Positions 46,401 through 57,300 of a stretch of 64,000 nt of DNA are shown piece after piece. The stretch is from Enoplolaimus lenunculus. Its lineage: Eukaryota > Nematoda > Enoplea > Enoplida > Thoracostomopsidae. The position numbers and the translations under genes are program-made. Below the pieces are notes generated by a model. The model did no database searches. It saw only the letters and a program-made list of their open reading frames with translations, and had not been told where the DNA came from. The stretch is from NCBI GenBank assembly GCA_030248215.1, contig JASANG010000507.1, forward strand, positions 58,359 to 122,358, written 5' to 3'. Within the stretch, counting starts at the first letter, position 1; every line of letters starts with the position of its first letter.

Positions 46401-49400
46401 GTAGGCTTATACTTGGCTAAAGAATATATACTTATACTATATACTGTTGCGCCCCTCAAAGTACGGTGGGCCTATATTTCCATAGATCGAAACATTTCAA
46501 CAGTGACTACAACGACTACTTCATCTGGCGGTAGGCCCAGGCTTAGGGTTACATCCTTACACTGACGCGTAGGCTTATACTTGGCTAAAGAATATATACT
46601 TATACTATATACTGTTGCGCCCCTCAAAGTACGGTGGGCCTATATTTCCATAGATCGAAACATTTCAACAGTGACCACAACGACTACTTCATCTGGCGGT
46701 AGGCCCAGGCTTAGGGTTACATCCTTACACTGACGCGTAGGCTTATACTTGGCTAAAGAATATATACTTATACTATATACTGTTGCGCCCCTCAAAGTAC
46801 GGTGGGCCTATATTTCCATAGATCGAAACATTTCAACAGTGACTACAACGACTACATCATCCGGAGGCGGAGGCGGAGGTGGAGTTCGATCTCGACGTCA
46901 CCACGCAAAACGGGAATCAATTTCAGGCAAACGAACATTTCTCGACACAACTGGTCGCGTACGACAGTATTCGCTGTTTTCACTTCATGAAACCCCTGGA
47001 CTGAGTGGAGCTCAAAGTGAACTGCTCGCATGCCAGCGTGGTCTGTTACGTGGCGGCGTGAGTGCCAAAAATATCGCACGCTTGAACCGGCCGTTAGCTC
47101 GGTCAGATATATTTTTTACCGGCAGCGTTGCTCGACTACCGGAATTTACTGCAAGCCGGCGTAATGTAAGCAGATATATTGCATCGACAATGCATATTGA
47201 TGAACTGTATCGAATGGAAGAAGCGGATACCGTCGGCGGACTAGCGGGACTCAAAGATAGCGTTACGGCAACACTGCGAGCGTTGCTTAACCCTGAGCTT
47301 GTCAGAAGTCCGAGTTTTGTGGTTCTTTCGCTGTCTGGTTTCTTGACTTTAACCGGATTTTTTGTACCGTTTATTTACTTGCCACGCTATGCAACACATA
47401 TTGGTTTACCGGCCAGCCAAGCGACAATGCTGATACAAATTTTAGGCATCACAAATATATTTGGTCGAATTTTTTGTGGTTGGTTAAGTGATCAACCGCA
47501 AATGAATGCGTTGCTTATAAATAATATCGCTCTGACCATTGGAGGTATTGCAACAATTGTGGTGCCGCATTTGACAACGTTTTGGATGCTGTGCATTTAT
47601 TGTGTTGTTTTTGGCTTGGCAACAGGTAAAACGATTGCGTTTTTTGCTATAAGATAAACCATTCTCAAATCTCATTCAGCACACTGTAAAAAATGGTGAG
47701 TCAAAATGGCTCCGTCCGAAATAGGCTTTTCCTGACTACACAAACTGGGTCAAATTCGATTCCGCCAGCGTCAAATTCGACTCTCACTGAGCTATTTAGT
47801 GAATCAAAATTGACTCTGGCGGAGTCGAATGTTGACTCAGTTTGTGTGGTCAGGAAAAGACTATTTCGGACAGAGTCAATCTGACTCACCATTTTTTGCA
47901 GTGCAGAAGTAAACGACAATTCGTCGTCTAAGCCAAAAATTCAATACTGAAAAACTATCCGAGTTGAGCGAAGCGAACCAAAAGCTAAACACCAATATCT
48001 TTCGTACTCTAAACTTTAGCGCAAAATTTGCTGTTGATTCCTGTTGGGGACCTTAGGACTCAGTGTCCCGCTTGAACCTGCCAGTGTTCTATTAAATTTC
48101 CTGTTGAAGTATTTTAAAAATGACCAATGTAGAGAACAGGTGCGGAACAGTATATAAACATATTCGTAAGCCTAAGCCTAAGCCTAAACCTAAGTGTAAG
48201 GTTGTGCATAGTCCTATGCCTAAGCGTAAGCCTAAGCCTAAGCTTAAGCCTAAGCCAAGCAAAAAAATTAGTCTAAACCTTAAGCTTACTCTATTCTAAT
48301 CCCACAGAAAATCGTTCCGCCCCTGATCTTTACATGGGCCTTACAAATTTAACTGGTGGTCAAAACCTGATTAGCAATCTTTTGTTTAAAGTTTATTTTG
48401 ATATTGAACCAGACTTAACCTAATTTTTAGCCTGTTTCGCTGCTCTGCGTTCTGTGATATGTGTTGAACTGTTGGGACTTGAAAAACTAAACAACGCTTT
48501 TGGACTTATGCTGTTGTTCCTTGGTGTTGCCAGTCTAGTTGGATCTCCAATCGCAGGTAAACTCGACAAGACTAAATGGCTCAAGTTCAGAACAGGGCCG
48601 GATCGTTTTCAGGAGGAGCTATAATAGAGTCAGTTGAGACTAAATTTTTCGCTTAGGCTTAGAAAGAATTAGTTCTTTATGCTTATTTCTGAGGCAATAA
48701 CAGCAAACATTAACTCACTGTGAGCTGATTTAATTCTGGGTTAGTTGATTAATTAATTCGTAACAAAGTTAAATCAATTTAGAATTCTGAGTTCTGATAG
48801 ACTTTAATTCAGAGCTCAGACCTCTGAGTCGATTCAACTCATTCTGAGTTAAAAGCAACTCACTGAAATTTACAATGTATATGAAAAAAATATTTTGAAC
48901 GAAATTATTCGAATGCTTCAAGGTTCTTCTGAATATCCTTTCAACGTAGTGTGTCGTATTGTTCTGTTAGCCGGCTCCTTTGCAAGTCCCCCACAATCAA
49001 TATTAATGCTTTAGGCTTGCCTATTAAGCCTGTGGCTGAAGTGTACAAGACAATGTTAACTATGTGAATCTTTGTAATTATAGGTGCTTTATATGACGCC
49101 ACAAAAGAATACTCGACATCGTTCTACGTCACTGGCGGTGTTGTTGCCCTGTCTGGCATAATTGGGTTTCCACTCAAAACGATCAATAGATGGGAGTTTG
49201 GTGAAGAAGAAGAAGATGATGATGAAGAATATGATGGTAACGAAAATAACGACGAGACGACTGAAGATAACGCCAAACCGTTGAAAGTAATCGTGTCTCA
49301 AGAATCACAGAATGGATCAACAGCGACTGATGACATCGATAGAACAACTGACGTTCGCAGCGGCGGAACATCGACTAAAGAACGCAAACGAGATGTTGAA

Positions 49401-49448
49401 CTTGTTGAAGTGATTGCTGAAGATCGAGAATCGCTATCTGATACGTAG
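40448..49448 (+). CDS. Monocarboxylate-transporter-like protein (SLC16/MCT family)
   Basis: Twelve-helix major facilitator of the plasma membrane, 747 aa. Exons: 40448-40685, 41942-42085, 43182-43425, 43897-44113, 44191-44296, 46822-47625, 48431-48556, 49084-49448; every junction is GT-AG and in phase. PPDGGYGWV (residues about 21-29) is the TM1 family signature; [20 protein letters not shown] is the TM4/5 signature. A long hydrophilic loop of about 280 residues from MPEPTR to [11 protein letters not shown] is the cytoplasmic TM6-TM7 loop, larger than in classical MCTs. The second half has [38 protein letters not shown] and a highly acidic tail. Helix 8 lacks the Asp-Arg pair of proton-coupled lactate carriers such as MCT1, so an orphan-type substrate is more likely. 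The start ATG is in AAAATGG context. The 44967-46698 mini-exon array lies in intron 5. Confidence 0.93.
40795..41015. mobile_element. MITE-like inverted repeat in transporter intron 1
   Basis: GTATTCTCAAACGCGTATTG at the left is answered by ACATTTGAGAATACGAG at the right, and inner words around GCGATAGG and GGTGATAGGT are also mirrored. Ends and target duplication are not clear. A GGCCCGTAGCC-type MITE follows at 41120-41290 in the same intron. Confidence 0.5.
41806..41930. repeat. Hairpin-forming inverted repeat before transporter exon 2
   Basis: GAAATTGTGCTGATCCTTGA at 41806 pairs with TCAAGGATCAGCACAATTT ending near 41905, giving a stem of nearly 40 bases with few mismatches and a short loop. 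GGCCAGGCAAAGTGCAACCA occurs twice (about 41852 and 41909). The structure ends only about 35 bases before the exon 2 acceptor (AG at 41940-41941). Confidence 0.7.
42115..42487. mobile_element. Palindromic MITE in transporter intron 2
   Basis: Left end ATGTCGTAGCTCAAGTCGTA and the reverse complement of the right end, ATGTCGTAGCGCAAGTCGTA, are almost identical. Inside, further words such as CCAATTCGGAATT and CAAGTCGTAATT occur on both arms. No coding frame. Confidence 0.72.
42528..42706. mobile_element. Palindromic MITE, CACTGTAAATT type
   Basis: Left AATGTAAATTTCAATGAATTG and right CACTGGAATTTACAATG pair, with GAGTTGATT-like words inside. It lies in transporter intron 2, next to the unrelated palindromic MITE at 42115-42487. 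Confidence 0.65.
43745..43870. mobile_element. GGCCCGTAGCC-type MITE, right end lost
   Basis: Contains CGTAGCCAGCTCACCTTGC, a TTCAAGGAGTTTTAATGACT block and GGGCAAAATTTTTCC, ending without the mirrored terminal repeat. It lies at the 3' end of transporter intron 3 and stops less than 30 bases from the exon 4 acceptor. Confidence 0.6.
44780..46821. repeat. 168-171 bp tandem array carrying 11 mini-exon copies
   Basis: Units combine the right half of a TTAGGC-type MITE (TAGGCCCAGGCTTAGGG through TATACTGTTGCGCCCCTCAA) with an acceptor (TTCCATAG), 45 bases copied from the start of transporter exon 6, and a donor-like GTAGGC. Mini-exon copies start at 44967, 45138, 45307, 45478, 45646, 45814, 45982, 46150, 46318, 46486 and 46654; exon 6 proper starts at 46822. 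Spacing is 169-171 for the first three intervals, 168 thereafter. The whole lies in transporter intron 5. The first unit joins a longer MITE segment beginning near 44780. Confidence 0.92.
44967..46698 (+). other. Eleven candidate 45-nt cassette exons of the transporter
   Basis: Each copy is preceded by CCATAG and followed by GTAGGC, is exactly 45 nt, has no stop and is phase 1-1. Any number can be included without shifting the frame. Copies 1-4 encode [15 protein letters not shown] and copies 5-11 [15 protein letters not shown]; the first residue uses the G ending exon 5 (44296). Exon 6 itself begins with the same peptide but continues into Gly-rich sequence and has lost the donor. Full inclusion would add 165 Thr/Ser-rich residues to the cytoplasmic loop. 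Whether any copy is spliced into mRNA is unknown. Confidence 0.6.
47682..47903. mobile_element. Palindromic MITE with CACTGYAAAAAATGG ends
   Basis: Left CACTGTAAAAAATGGTGAG and right CTCACCATTTTTTGCAGTG pair almost perfectly, and both arms carry AGGCTTTTCCTGACTACAC or its complement. It lies 56 bases after the donor of transporter exon 6. Confidence 0.8.
48122..48340. mobile_element. TTAGGC-type MITE in transporter intron 6
   Basis: Left end GACCAATGTAGAGAACAGGT, right end CCTGATCTTTACATGGGCC. Flanks TTAAAAAT (48114-48121) and TTACAAAT (48341-48348) agree in 7 of 8 positions. It stops about 90 bases before the exon 7 acceptor. Confidence 0.8.
48664..48880. mobile_element. Palindromic MITE, CACTGTAAATT type
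   Basis: Interior words GAGCTGATTTAATTC, AGTTGATTAATTAATTC and TCTGAGTTAAAAGCAACTCA lead to the right end CACTGAAATTTACAATG. The left end appears to be joined to a truncated TTAGGC-type MITE (48586-48663). It lies in transporter intron 7. Confidence 0.6.
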
Positions 49449-51335
49449 GATGCAGTGTTTGCAAACTAAGAAATACAGAAAATGTTACCTATTGAAATTT
49501 AGGGAGAAGTTGGAATAAATAGCTACTTCTAAGCTGTTTAGACCTAATTCACCCAATGTTTGGAACTGGTTGCTGTACCTTTCAAAATTTTCAGCGATAT
49601 ATATGGGAACCAATTGTGGGTATATAGAGGTTATACTAAAATTCTGGATCAGAACCTTCGTTTAGCTAACGGTATGTAGGGCCAATGTATAGAACAGGGC
49701 CGTCAAAGTAGGATAAGCATGTTCCAAAGCCTAAGCCTAAGTCTAAGCCTAAACGTAAGAACGAGCTCATACCCAAACTAAGCGTGAGAAAAGAATTACT
49801 GTAAAGCGGAACCTCACTGTATTGCGGTTCGGCAGAAAACCGTTCCGCCACTGATCTTTTCTTTACATGAACCGTTTGTTACAAGGGGTTACCAGGTTAG
49901 TGCCTTTTAATGGTTGATACGCGTCAGAAGGTGTTTAATTAGAAAATTAAAACAATTTTCAAAAATTGCACGTTTAATGAGAAATATTACAGTAAAAGTC
50001 ATATTTGAGATATAAAAAATACACATAAGATTGAGCTAAATCAACGTATTCTATTCTTTCTGTGTTTATTTTTTTGTACTTTTTTCAATAAATTGTACTC
50101 TATCGAGTGGTTATTGCTCGGACTTACGCCGCCTGCTTCGACTCGGGGTAGAATTTTTGCTTGAGGTTTATACGACAATTTTGGTAGCGAAACTTATTCA
50201 TTTACCAAACTTTGTGCTGTTGGTAAGTTTGTTTACAAGCATTTTTTGTAAATTAATTGCTAGTTAGAGCGCATTGTATATATATCCCATGTAAAGATCA
50301 GGGACGGAACGTTGTTTTTCTGTGGGACTGGAAAAGAGTAAGCTAAAGCTTTAGACTAATTTTTTTGCTTGGCTTAGGCTTAGGCTTAGGCTTAACCTGC
50401 GGAATTTGTTTACCCGCTAGTATACCCGCGCAAAATTCCTTTACCGTTACCCGCCTTTACTCACCCTTATTTTTTCTTCTGCGTTCAATAATGTGTAATT
50501 TTACAGTGCATTCACGTAACTCGCTACTTATTTTTAACTCACACGAGAAAAGCAGTTTAAAATTCAGGTTTATCTACATTATCTGGTTACTAGAATTTAT
50601 GAACGTTTTAGGCGGGTAAAAAATCACAAATTTTTACCCGCACTTTGAAATTCTTTACCTGCGATATACCATCGTTAAAATTTTCTTACCCATCCCGCGT
50701 TTACCCGCCGGTATTCGCGCGACTATTAACCATTATTTCGCGAAACTATAAAAAGTATACTTAAGCTTTAGACTATTTTTCTTAAGGCTTTAGGCTCGGC
50801 TCAATTATAGGCTAATCCTTGCGTTGACGCCTCGGCTGACGAAATGCATATACTACGGTTACGCTACTCAAATTAACATTAACTGTGTCATCTTCTGTAG
50901 ACTGCAGAATGAGAGGGGGACTGATATCTGTTTTTGCCTCTTTTCCGGTATTTTAACTATCCGTTGAATTGCGTTTGTCTTGTATGAAAAGCTTCAGTGA
51001 TAATGCAAGTATATTTAGTAGTGTACTTTCAAAACTTAAGTATGCTTCACAGTTTCGAACTAAACCTTATTTGGTCCTGGAGACATTTATGCGCTACAAG
51101 AGGGATAATTATCATTAATGGACTCTAATTAAGGTTTAGGAACGCTATCCGCTTACGGACTCTTATTAGGGATACGGACTCCTATTGATTGCGACTCAAA
51201 ATAGCGACCCCTTCTCTTATACTACGTCCCCCCTCTTATTCGAGCAGTATATAAAAAAACAAACAAAGCTCGCATTTGATATGTGGCGTTGTAACAAATA
51301 TTATTACAAAATGGCACTTAAACCAATCGTCAAAA
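49449..51335. other. Intergenic region between convergent genes
   Basis: The transporter (plus) and the EGF/CUB gene (minus) converge here. It contains TTAGGC-type MITEs at 49680-49870 and 50287-50395 (partial), a TTTACCCGC-rich fragment at 50395-50725, and a fragment of the CAGTGGCGGATCC family at about 51060-51240. No exon was recognised. No minus-strand polyadenylation signal close to the stop at 51336 was found. Confidence 0.55.
49514..49519 (+). terminator. Candidate polyadenylation signal of the transporter gene
   Basis: AATAAA lies 66 bases after the TAG stop (49446-49448). This is the only canonical signal close to the stop and the spacing is normal for a short 3' UTR. A TTAGGC-type MITE begins about 160 bases further on (49680), so the transcript probably ends before it. 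Confidence 0.5.
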
Positions 51336-54300
51336 TTAAGAATGATCACAAAATTCGCCTGATGAACCGTCTGGACAGACACAGTTGTATTTTCGTCCTT
51401 TGTCATGTGACACACACAAACCTGACCCACAAACACCAACCGCTTTGTTGCATATATCTTGGTCAATTTTGTCGTTGTTTTCATAGTCTAAAACATCAAA
51501 AATACCCCGCAGCATGGAACCGGAAATTTGGAAAAATAGCAAAACCAAAATATTTTTACACAATTTCTCGTCACAGATGGTTTGTTGCATAACGGCCGAT
51601 GTTAGGGGTGACCCGCTGTACTCATAGCACGAGTGCAATGTATGCCGAACACGCCCGTAGCCAGCTCACCTTGCTAGGGGTGGCTAAAAAATTTTCAGGA
51701 GGGGCATTCAAGGGTTTTCAATGAGTTTACAAGCACGGTTGAAAATTCTCGATGGGTGTCAAAATCTTTTCAGGGGGGCTGAGCCCCCTGGCCCCCCTTG
51801 GCTACGGGTCCGGTGTAGAATTTAACACTTTACACGAAACACATGTTAGCGTTTTATGTAGTATCAGGCCGAACGGTCTTAGCTTCCGTCGGCCTGATTA
51901 AGGAGGTGGTATGGCGTAGATTCAAATAAACCTATTCGGATAAAGCACGTCACTGATTGGTTATTGATGTTGTTTTGTGTCTGAATTCCCCAGTTAGTAA
52001 GTAGTCAATACCCTGCGTCAATAAGTGGGGGAACTGTTGCATTAGGACAGTGTGACGCTGCACTGCTTGAGTGTATTAATTTAGAAGAGTCTGCCAATGT
52101 GAGTTATAGGGGCGTTACAGTAGATTATGCGTATTCCTAAGCCTAAGCCTAAGCGTTTTAAAAGTGTGTTCCTAAGCCTAAAGCCTAAGCCTTATCCTAA
52201 GCCTAAGCAAAAAATGTAACCTAGAATCTAAATCTACTTTTTTATAGACCTACCAGACGTCTGACGCGATTAAATGTAACACGGGTCGAAGTGTCATGCT
52301 GTCCATAATGTATTCTTGCTATTAATAGCAAGAGCGGATAGACAAGAGTATGCAACCAGGGCAAATTTATAGAACACGGCCGGAACGTTTTTCTGCGGGA
52401 CTATAATATGAGTAAAGCTTATGCTTTGGACTAACTTTTCGCTTAAGCTTAGGCATAGGCTCATCCTTACGCTTAGGCTTAGGCTTAGGAATATGCTAAT
52501 ACTACTGTGTTCCGGCCAGGTTTTATACATGGGCCATATTCTGTGTAGAAAAGCTTATATCCTGCGGGCTTTATTCCATATTAATTCAGTTCAGATTATC
52601 TTAATATACATAAAACGCCTGTTGCCAGGGGCCAAATTGTTCGGTGAGCGTACGAAGATTTCGCAGTATTAAGGTACATCTGAACCTAAAACTGTTTTCG
52701 GTGAAAAGAAGCAAAAATTTTCTATGAGATCTGTGAGCCTCTTTCGTCTTTTCAGGCTACGGCCTTGAAAATCAGTAAAATTTCAGCGTAAAGAGTAAGT
52801 TGAGTAGTCACACATACCACATCTTGTATCATTCGTTGTTAGTTTTTTGGCCCATGTTACTTTAAGGGGAGCACCGGTTTCTGGTGGCTCTTTAAAAGCG
52901 TAGGTTTAGATTATAGATTACGTTTTTTGCTTAGGCTTAGATTTAGGCTTAGGAACACATTTTTGCAACGCTTAGGCTTAGACTCAGGCTTAGGAGTACG
53001 TTTAATCTAATGTTACGGCCCTTAAAGTAACATTGGCCTTTTTTGTGGAAAAGATTTTGCTTTTACCTGAATTGTCACCTTTAATCCACCGATTGACTTT
53101 GTACAACACACTGAATGCTGAAATATCTTGTTCGTTAAGTGTCGACGCTGACAACGGATCTTGTGGCGGTGAAACGAGACTGTGATGCTCACAAAATTCG
53201 CCTGTCCAATCAGGAGGACACACGCAAGTATACTTTCGACCCATATGAGTAGGAACACAAGTACCTCGGTTGCAAACGTACGGCAATACTTGACAGACGT
53301 CAGGGATGCCTGAAATTTACCGAAGTCGCAACTGGTGTCGGAGCAAAGGAGCTATTGTTACCCAGCAATGACTTTGACAAATTTATTCCCCTCTGAGAGA
53401 CAAATGGACTTAATGCGAAATACAATATAAAGTAGTTTGCCCTTCCCGAAACTATTTTGGGCTACTCCTACTCCCAAACGTTACCATTGTGACGTAAAAT
53501 GCTTCAAGAAGTTTTCTGAGATGCTGTACTGTAGTGACCCGAACAAGAGGGCAGTGGGGTAATAAGAGGTGGCTTCCCATTCTGAGTCCCAATCAATAAG
53601 AGTCTGTATATTTAATAAAAGTCCGTAAGCGGATAGATTTCCTAAATCCTAATTAAAGTCCATGAAAGTCAGTTATTCCTAATTGTAGTGCATAAATGAC
53701 TGCAGGACAACATAAAATTGAGTTTGAATCTTTAAGGCGTACTTAAATTTTGAAAGTACATCCCTAAGTATAACCTTACATGATCGCTCAAGCTATGGAC
53801 GCAAGACAAACGTTTAATTCAACGGATAGTTGCAGTACCGGATATATATCTGTAACGAAGGGTGGCGGAGCGTGGGTTAAAAACAAATAGTCCGTAACCG
53901 AATAACAAGGGGGGTACCCTCTGGAGAGGCCAAATAAATATAAGTCCCGGGGGGTACCCTCTGGAGAGGCCAAATAAATATCAGTCCCGGGGGGTACCCT
54001 CTGGAGAGGCCAAATAAATATCAGTCCCGGGGGGTACCCTCTGGAGAGGCCAAATAAATATCAGTCCCGGAGGGTACCCTCTGGAGAGGCCAAACAAATA
54101 TCAGTCCCCTCCCCCTCCTATTCGGGTCACTACAGTAGAGACGCGTTGTCTATCACGTAACGGTTTTTACTGTCAAATAAGGTTGAATCCTATTAATTTA
54201 ACTTCAGTACGTAACTATAATGTACTCATAAAATATCAGGTGTCTGCGCATTCTCATTTGGCCCACGCCTCATTCCGTCAACAATCAAATTTAACATGAA

Positions 54301-57300
54301 TAATTTCTTTCAAGATAAGTAAGCGATACCTGCGCTCCCAAAATGTCTTCAAACTAGTAAAAAACGCTAGTACAGATTTTACCTGTTAAGAGTCAAAGCC
54401 GCCTTTGAGTTTTTTGTTTACGGATGTTTAGATACGATGTTGGTTTGCAAGCAGAAACCATACCCACCTATTTCAGTTAAACCTGGCTAAGCCCATGTTA
54501 TTCAGGTCAACAAAATTTCGTGTGTTTGTAGCACTTTTGTGTGTAGCCGCCTCCGCAAAGAACGCAGAAACTTAGACCAAACGAGCAGAGGAAACGCTTG
54601 TGTCAGCCGTAAGGGGTCAGGTTACTTTGATGGGCATAACAGTAGTATAAGTGTATCCCTACGCCTAAGCCTAATTCTCAGCACAAGGATGAATTTATAA
54701 CTAAGCCTAAAAGCCTAAAGGCTAAGATTCAGCGCAAGGATAAGCATATAACTATAAGACTAAGCAATGGCGGATCCATGGGGGGGCCACCCCGGCCGTG
54801 CCCCCCCAACAGATCTCGACAAAAATTATATGGGGTCAATTGCTGCTCTACGCTGTTTATTTCTCTGTTTTATACACAATAGTATAAAGCACACTTTAAA
54901 GTTTCGAACTCACCTTTATTTGGCCCTGAAGTCATTTATGCGCTACAATTAGGGATAATACACATTTATGCACTCTAACAAGGGTTTAAGGACTGCACCC
55001 GCTTACGGACTCTTATTAGGGATACGGACTCGTATTAATTGGGACTCAAAACGGGGACCCCCTGTTATTTGGGTCACTACAGTAGCATGGGTCAAAAATA
55101 AGTTTATTACCTGTGAAATTTTGCCCCCCCCCCCATTTTGAGATCCTGGATCCGACACTGAGCCTAAGACTAAGTCTAAGCCTAAGCAAAAAAACAGTCT
55201 ATAGCATAAGCTTACTTTATTAATAGTCCTGCAAGAAAATGGTTCGCCAATCAAAGTAACTTTGGCCGTTGTAATAATGTACTTTCGACAGTGCCAGATC
55301 AGACCGCCGACCACAAACTTACAAGTCTCACAAAGCCGACCGTAACACAATACTGCACATTGGCAGCTGAACGAATATGGTAACATGTTACATGTCGCAT
55401 TGTTTTGGCATGGATCACTTGAGCATTCATCAATGGTTTCTGAAATATTTAAAAATAAAGTCAGTTTTAAAGAAATTATATGCGCCGTTCACAATAATTT
55501 TGTCAACAGTGTCACAAAATATGCTGAAATCTCTCATCGCCCAAGGCTGTCACGAGGTCATTTTGAAAATGACCTCGTGTTTGCCCTGGGGTATAGCATA
55601 TTTTGTGGCACCGTTGACAAAATTATAGTGAACGACGCATTACTTAGCTAGTTAAACATGTTATTTTAGTGTAACCAAGCGTAGATAGCATTCTTACACT
55701 GTAAATTTCATATAGTTGATTTTAACTCAGAATTAGTTGAATCACTCAGTCTGAGTTAGAACTATCAGAACTCAAAATTTTGAGTTGATTCAATTCATTC
55801 TGAGTTAATTAATCAACTCTCCCAGAGTCAACTCAACTCACAGTAAGAATCAACTCAACTCACAGTGAGTTAATGTTTACTGATGTTAATTCAGAAATAA
55901 CTAAATCACTAGCTGAATTGATTAATCAACTCATAGAAATTTACAGTGTAGTATGAAACAGTGCACGTTCTATGTAGAAAACAATGTTCCCACAGTAGCG
56001 AGTACTCGTTGCTTTTGACCTACCTACAATCAATTTTTGGGGCGAGGGTACAATATTAATAATTAAACTACGTTTGCAGGTGTCTCGGCAAAAGATTCAT
56101 TTATATTTTAGACGAAATATGATTTATCAGTTGGAGGTTAACCTGTATTGAAAATGACATCGCCGCTCCCCAAACTCAGAGGGGGTCGGTCCAAAACGCA
56201 ACGTGTGCTGGTACATTTTGTGGTCACACTAAAAGATGGGAGTTGCATACTCTTGTCTGAGAGTATCATACACTCTTGGTGTAACTGAGTGACACAGTCA
56301 TGTTTAAACAGTATTCGCCTACGTGAAAAAATACATTTGTCATTCAGTTTCACTTATTTGGTTTGTCTCAATCGGGGTTGGAATTTATTGAATTTCAAAT
56401 TCAATATGTTATTTTAGCAAAAAGATAACATGTAACCACACTTCTGAGTTAATAACAGTAAACATTAACTCACTCTGAGTAGAGTTGATCCCACTCTGAG
56501 TTCAGTTGATTCCTGGCGATTTAAATAATTAACTCAAAGTGACCTTTTGACTCAGAATTCTAAGTTCTGAAAGTCCTAGCTCAGACTGAGTGATTCAACT
56601 CATTCTGAGTTAAAATCAAGTTACTGAGATTTACAGTGCAAGAATGTCTTAATTCCAGTATCGGTCTATGATGATGCTTATGCTTAGCCCTATCGCAGGA
56701 TTACGTTTAGGATTATGCTTAGATATATTCATAGGCATTTTAGACACTGTATTGCGACGACAAGTGGTCGGGCGATGAATTGTCGTAGATTCGTTAGTCG
56801 AATAGGCACGGATAGTGCGAGTGAAATCATTCTAAAGGCCAATGTTACTTTTACGGGCGTAAACCAATAAAATAAAATCATACGCCTAATTGTAAGCGTA
56901 AGCCTCAGTGTAAGTATAAGCGTTTGACTAAGGCCTAAGTCGAAGCAAATAAAATTCGTCTAAAGCTTAAACATTACTATATTATAATCGCGCAACAAAA
57001 ATGGTTCGCCTCTGAAAGTAACAGTGGCCGTTCTAAAGTTGTGGTGTTCTTCAGACGAAAAAAATTCAAAAAATTCATTTTACCTGAGGTATAAGCAGCG
57101 GAAAATGTGAGTTTTTGTTCTTTAACAACATACGATATGCGAGCCTTATTTCGAGATGTCGACATTTTTAAACGAAACGTTCCTTGTTTTTCATTGCCGC
57201 AAAATCTATGATGAATGAAAGCTTAATAGTTAATAAAAAACAGCATCCGGCAGGGTACGACCCGGAGGTCTGCCGCCGGCTCCAGCTCCGACAGAAAATC

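Noticed and set aside
51185-51592. 135-codon plus-strand frame
   Set aside because: It is the antisense shadow of the last EGF exon of the minus-strand gene.
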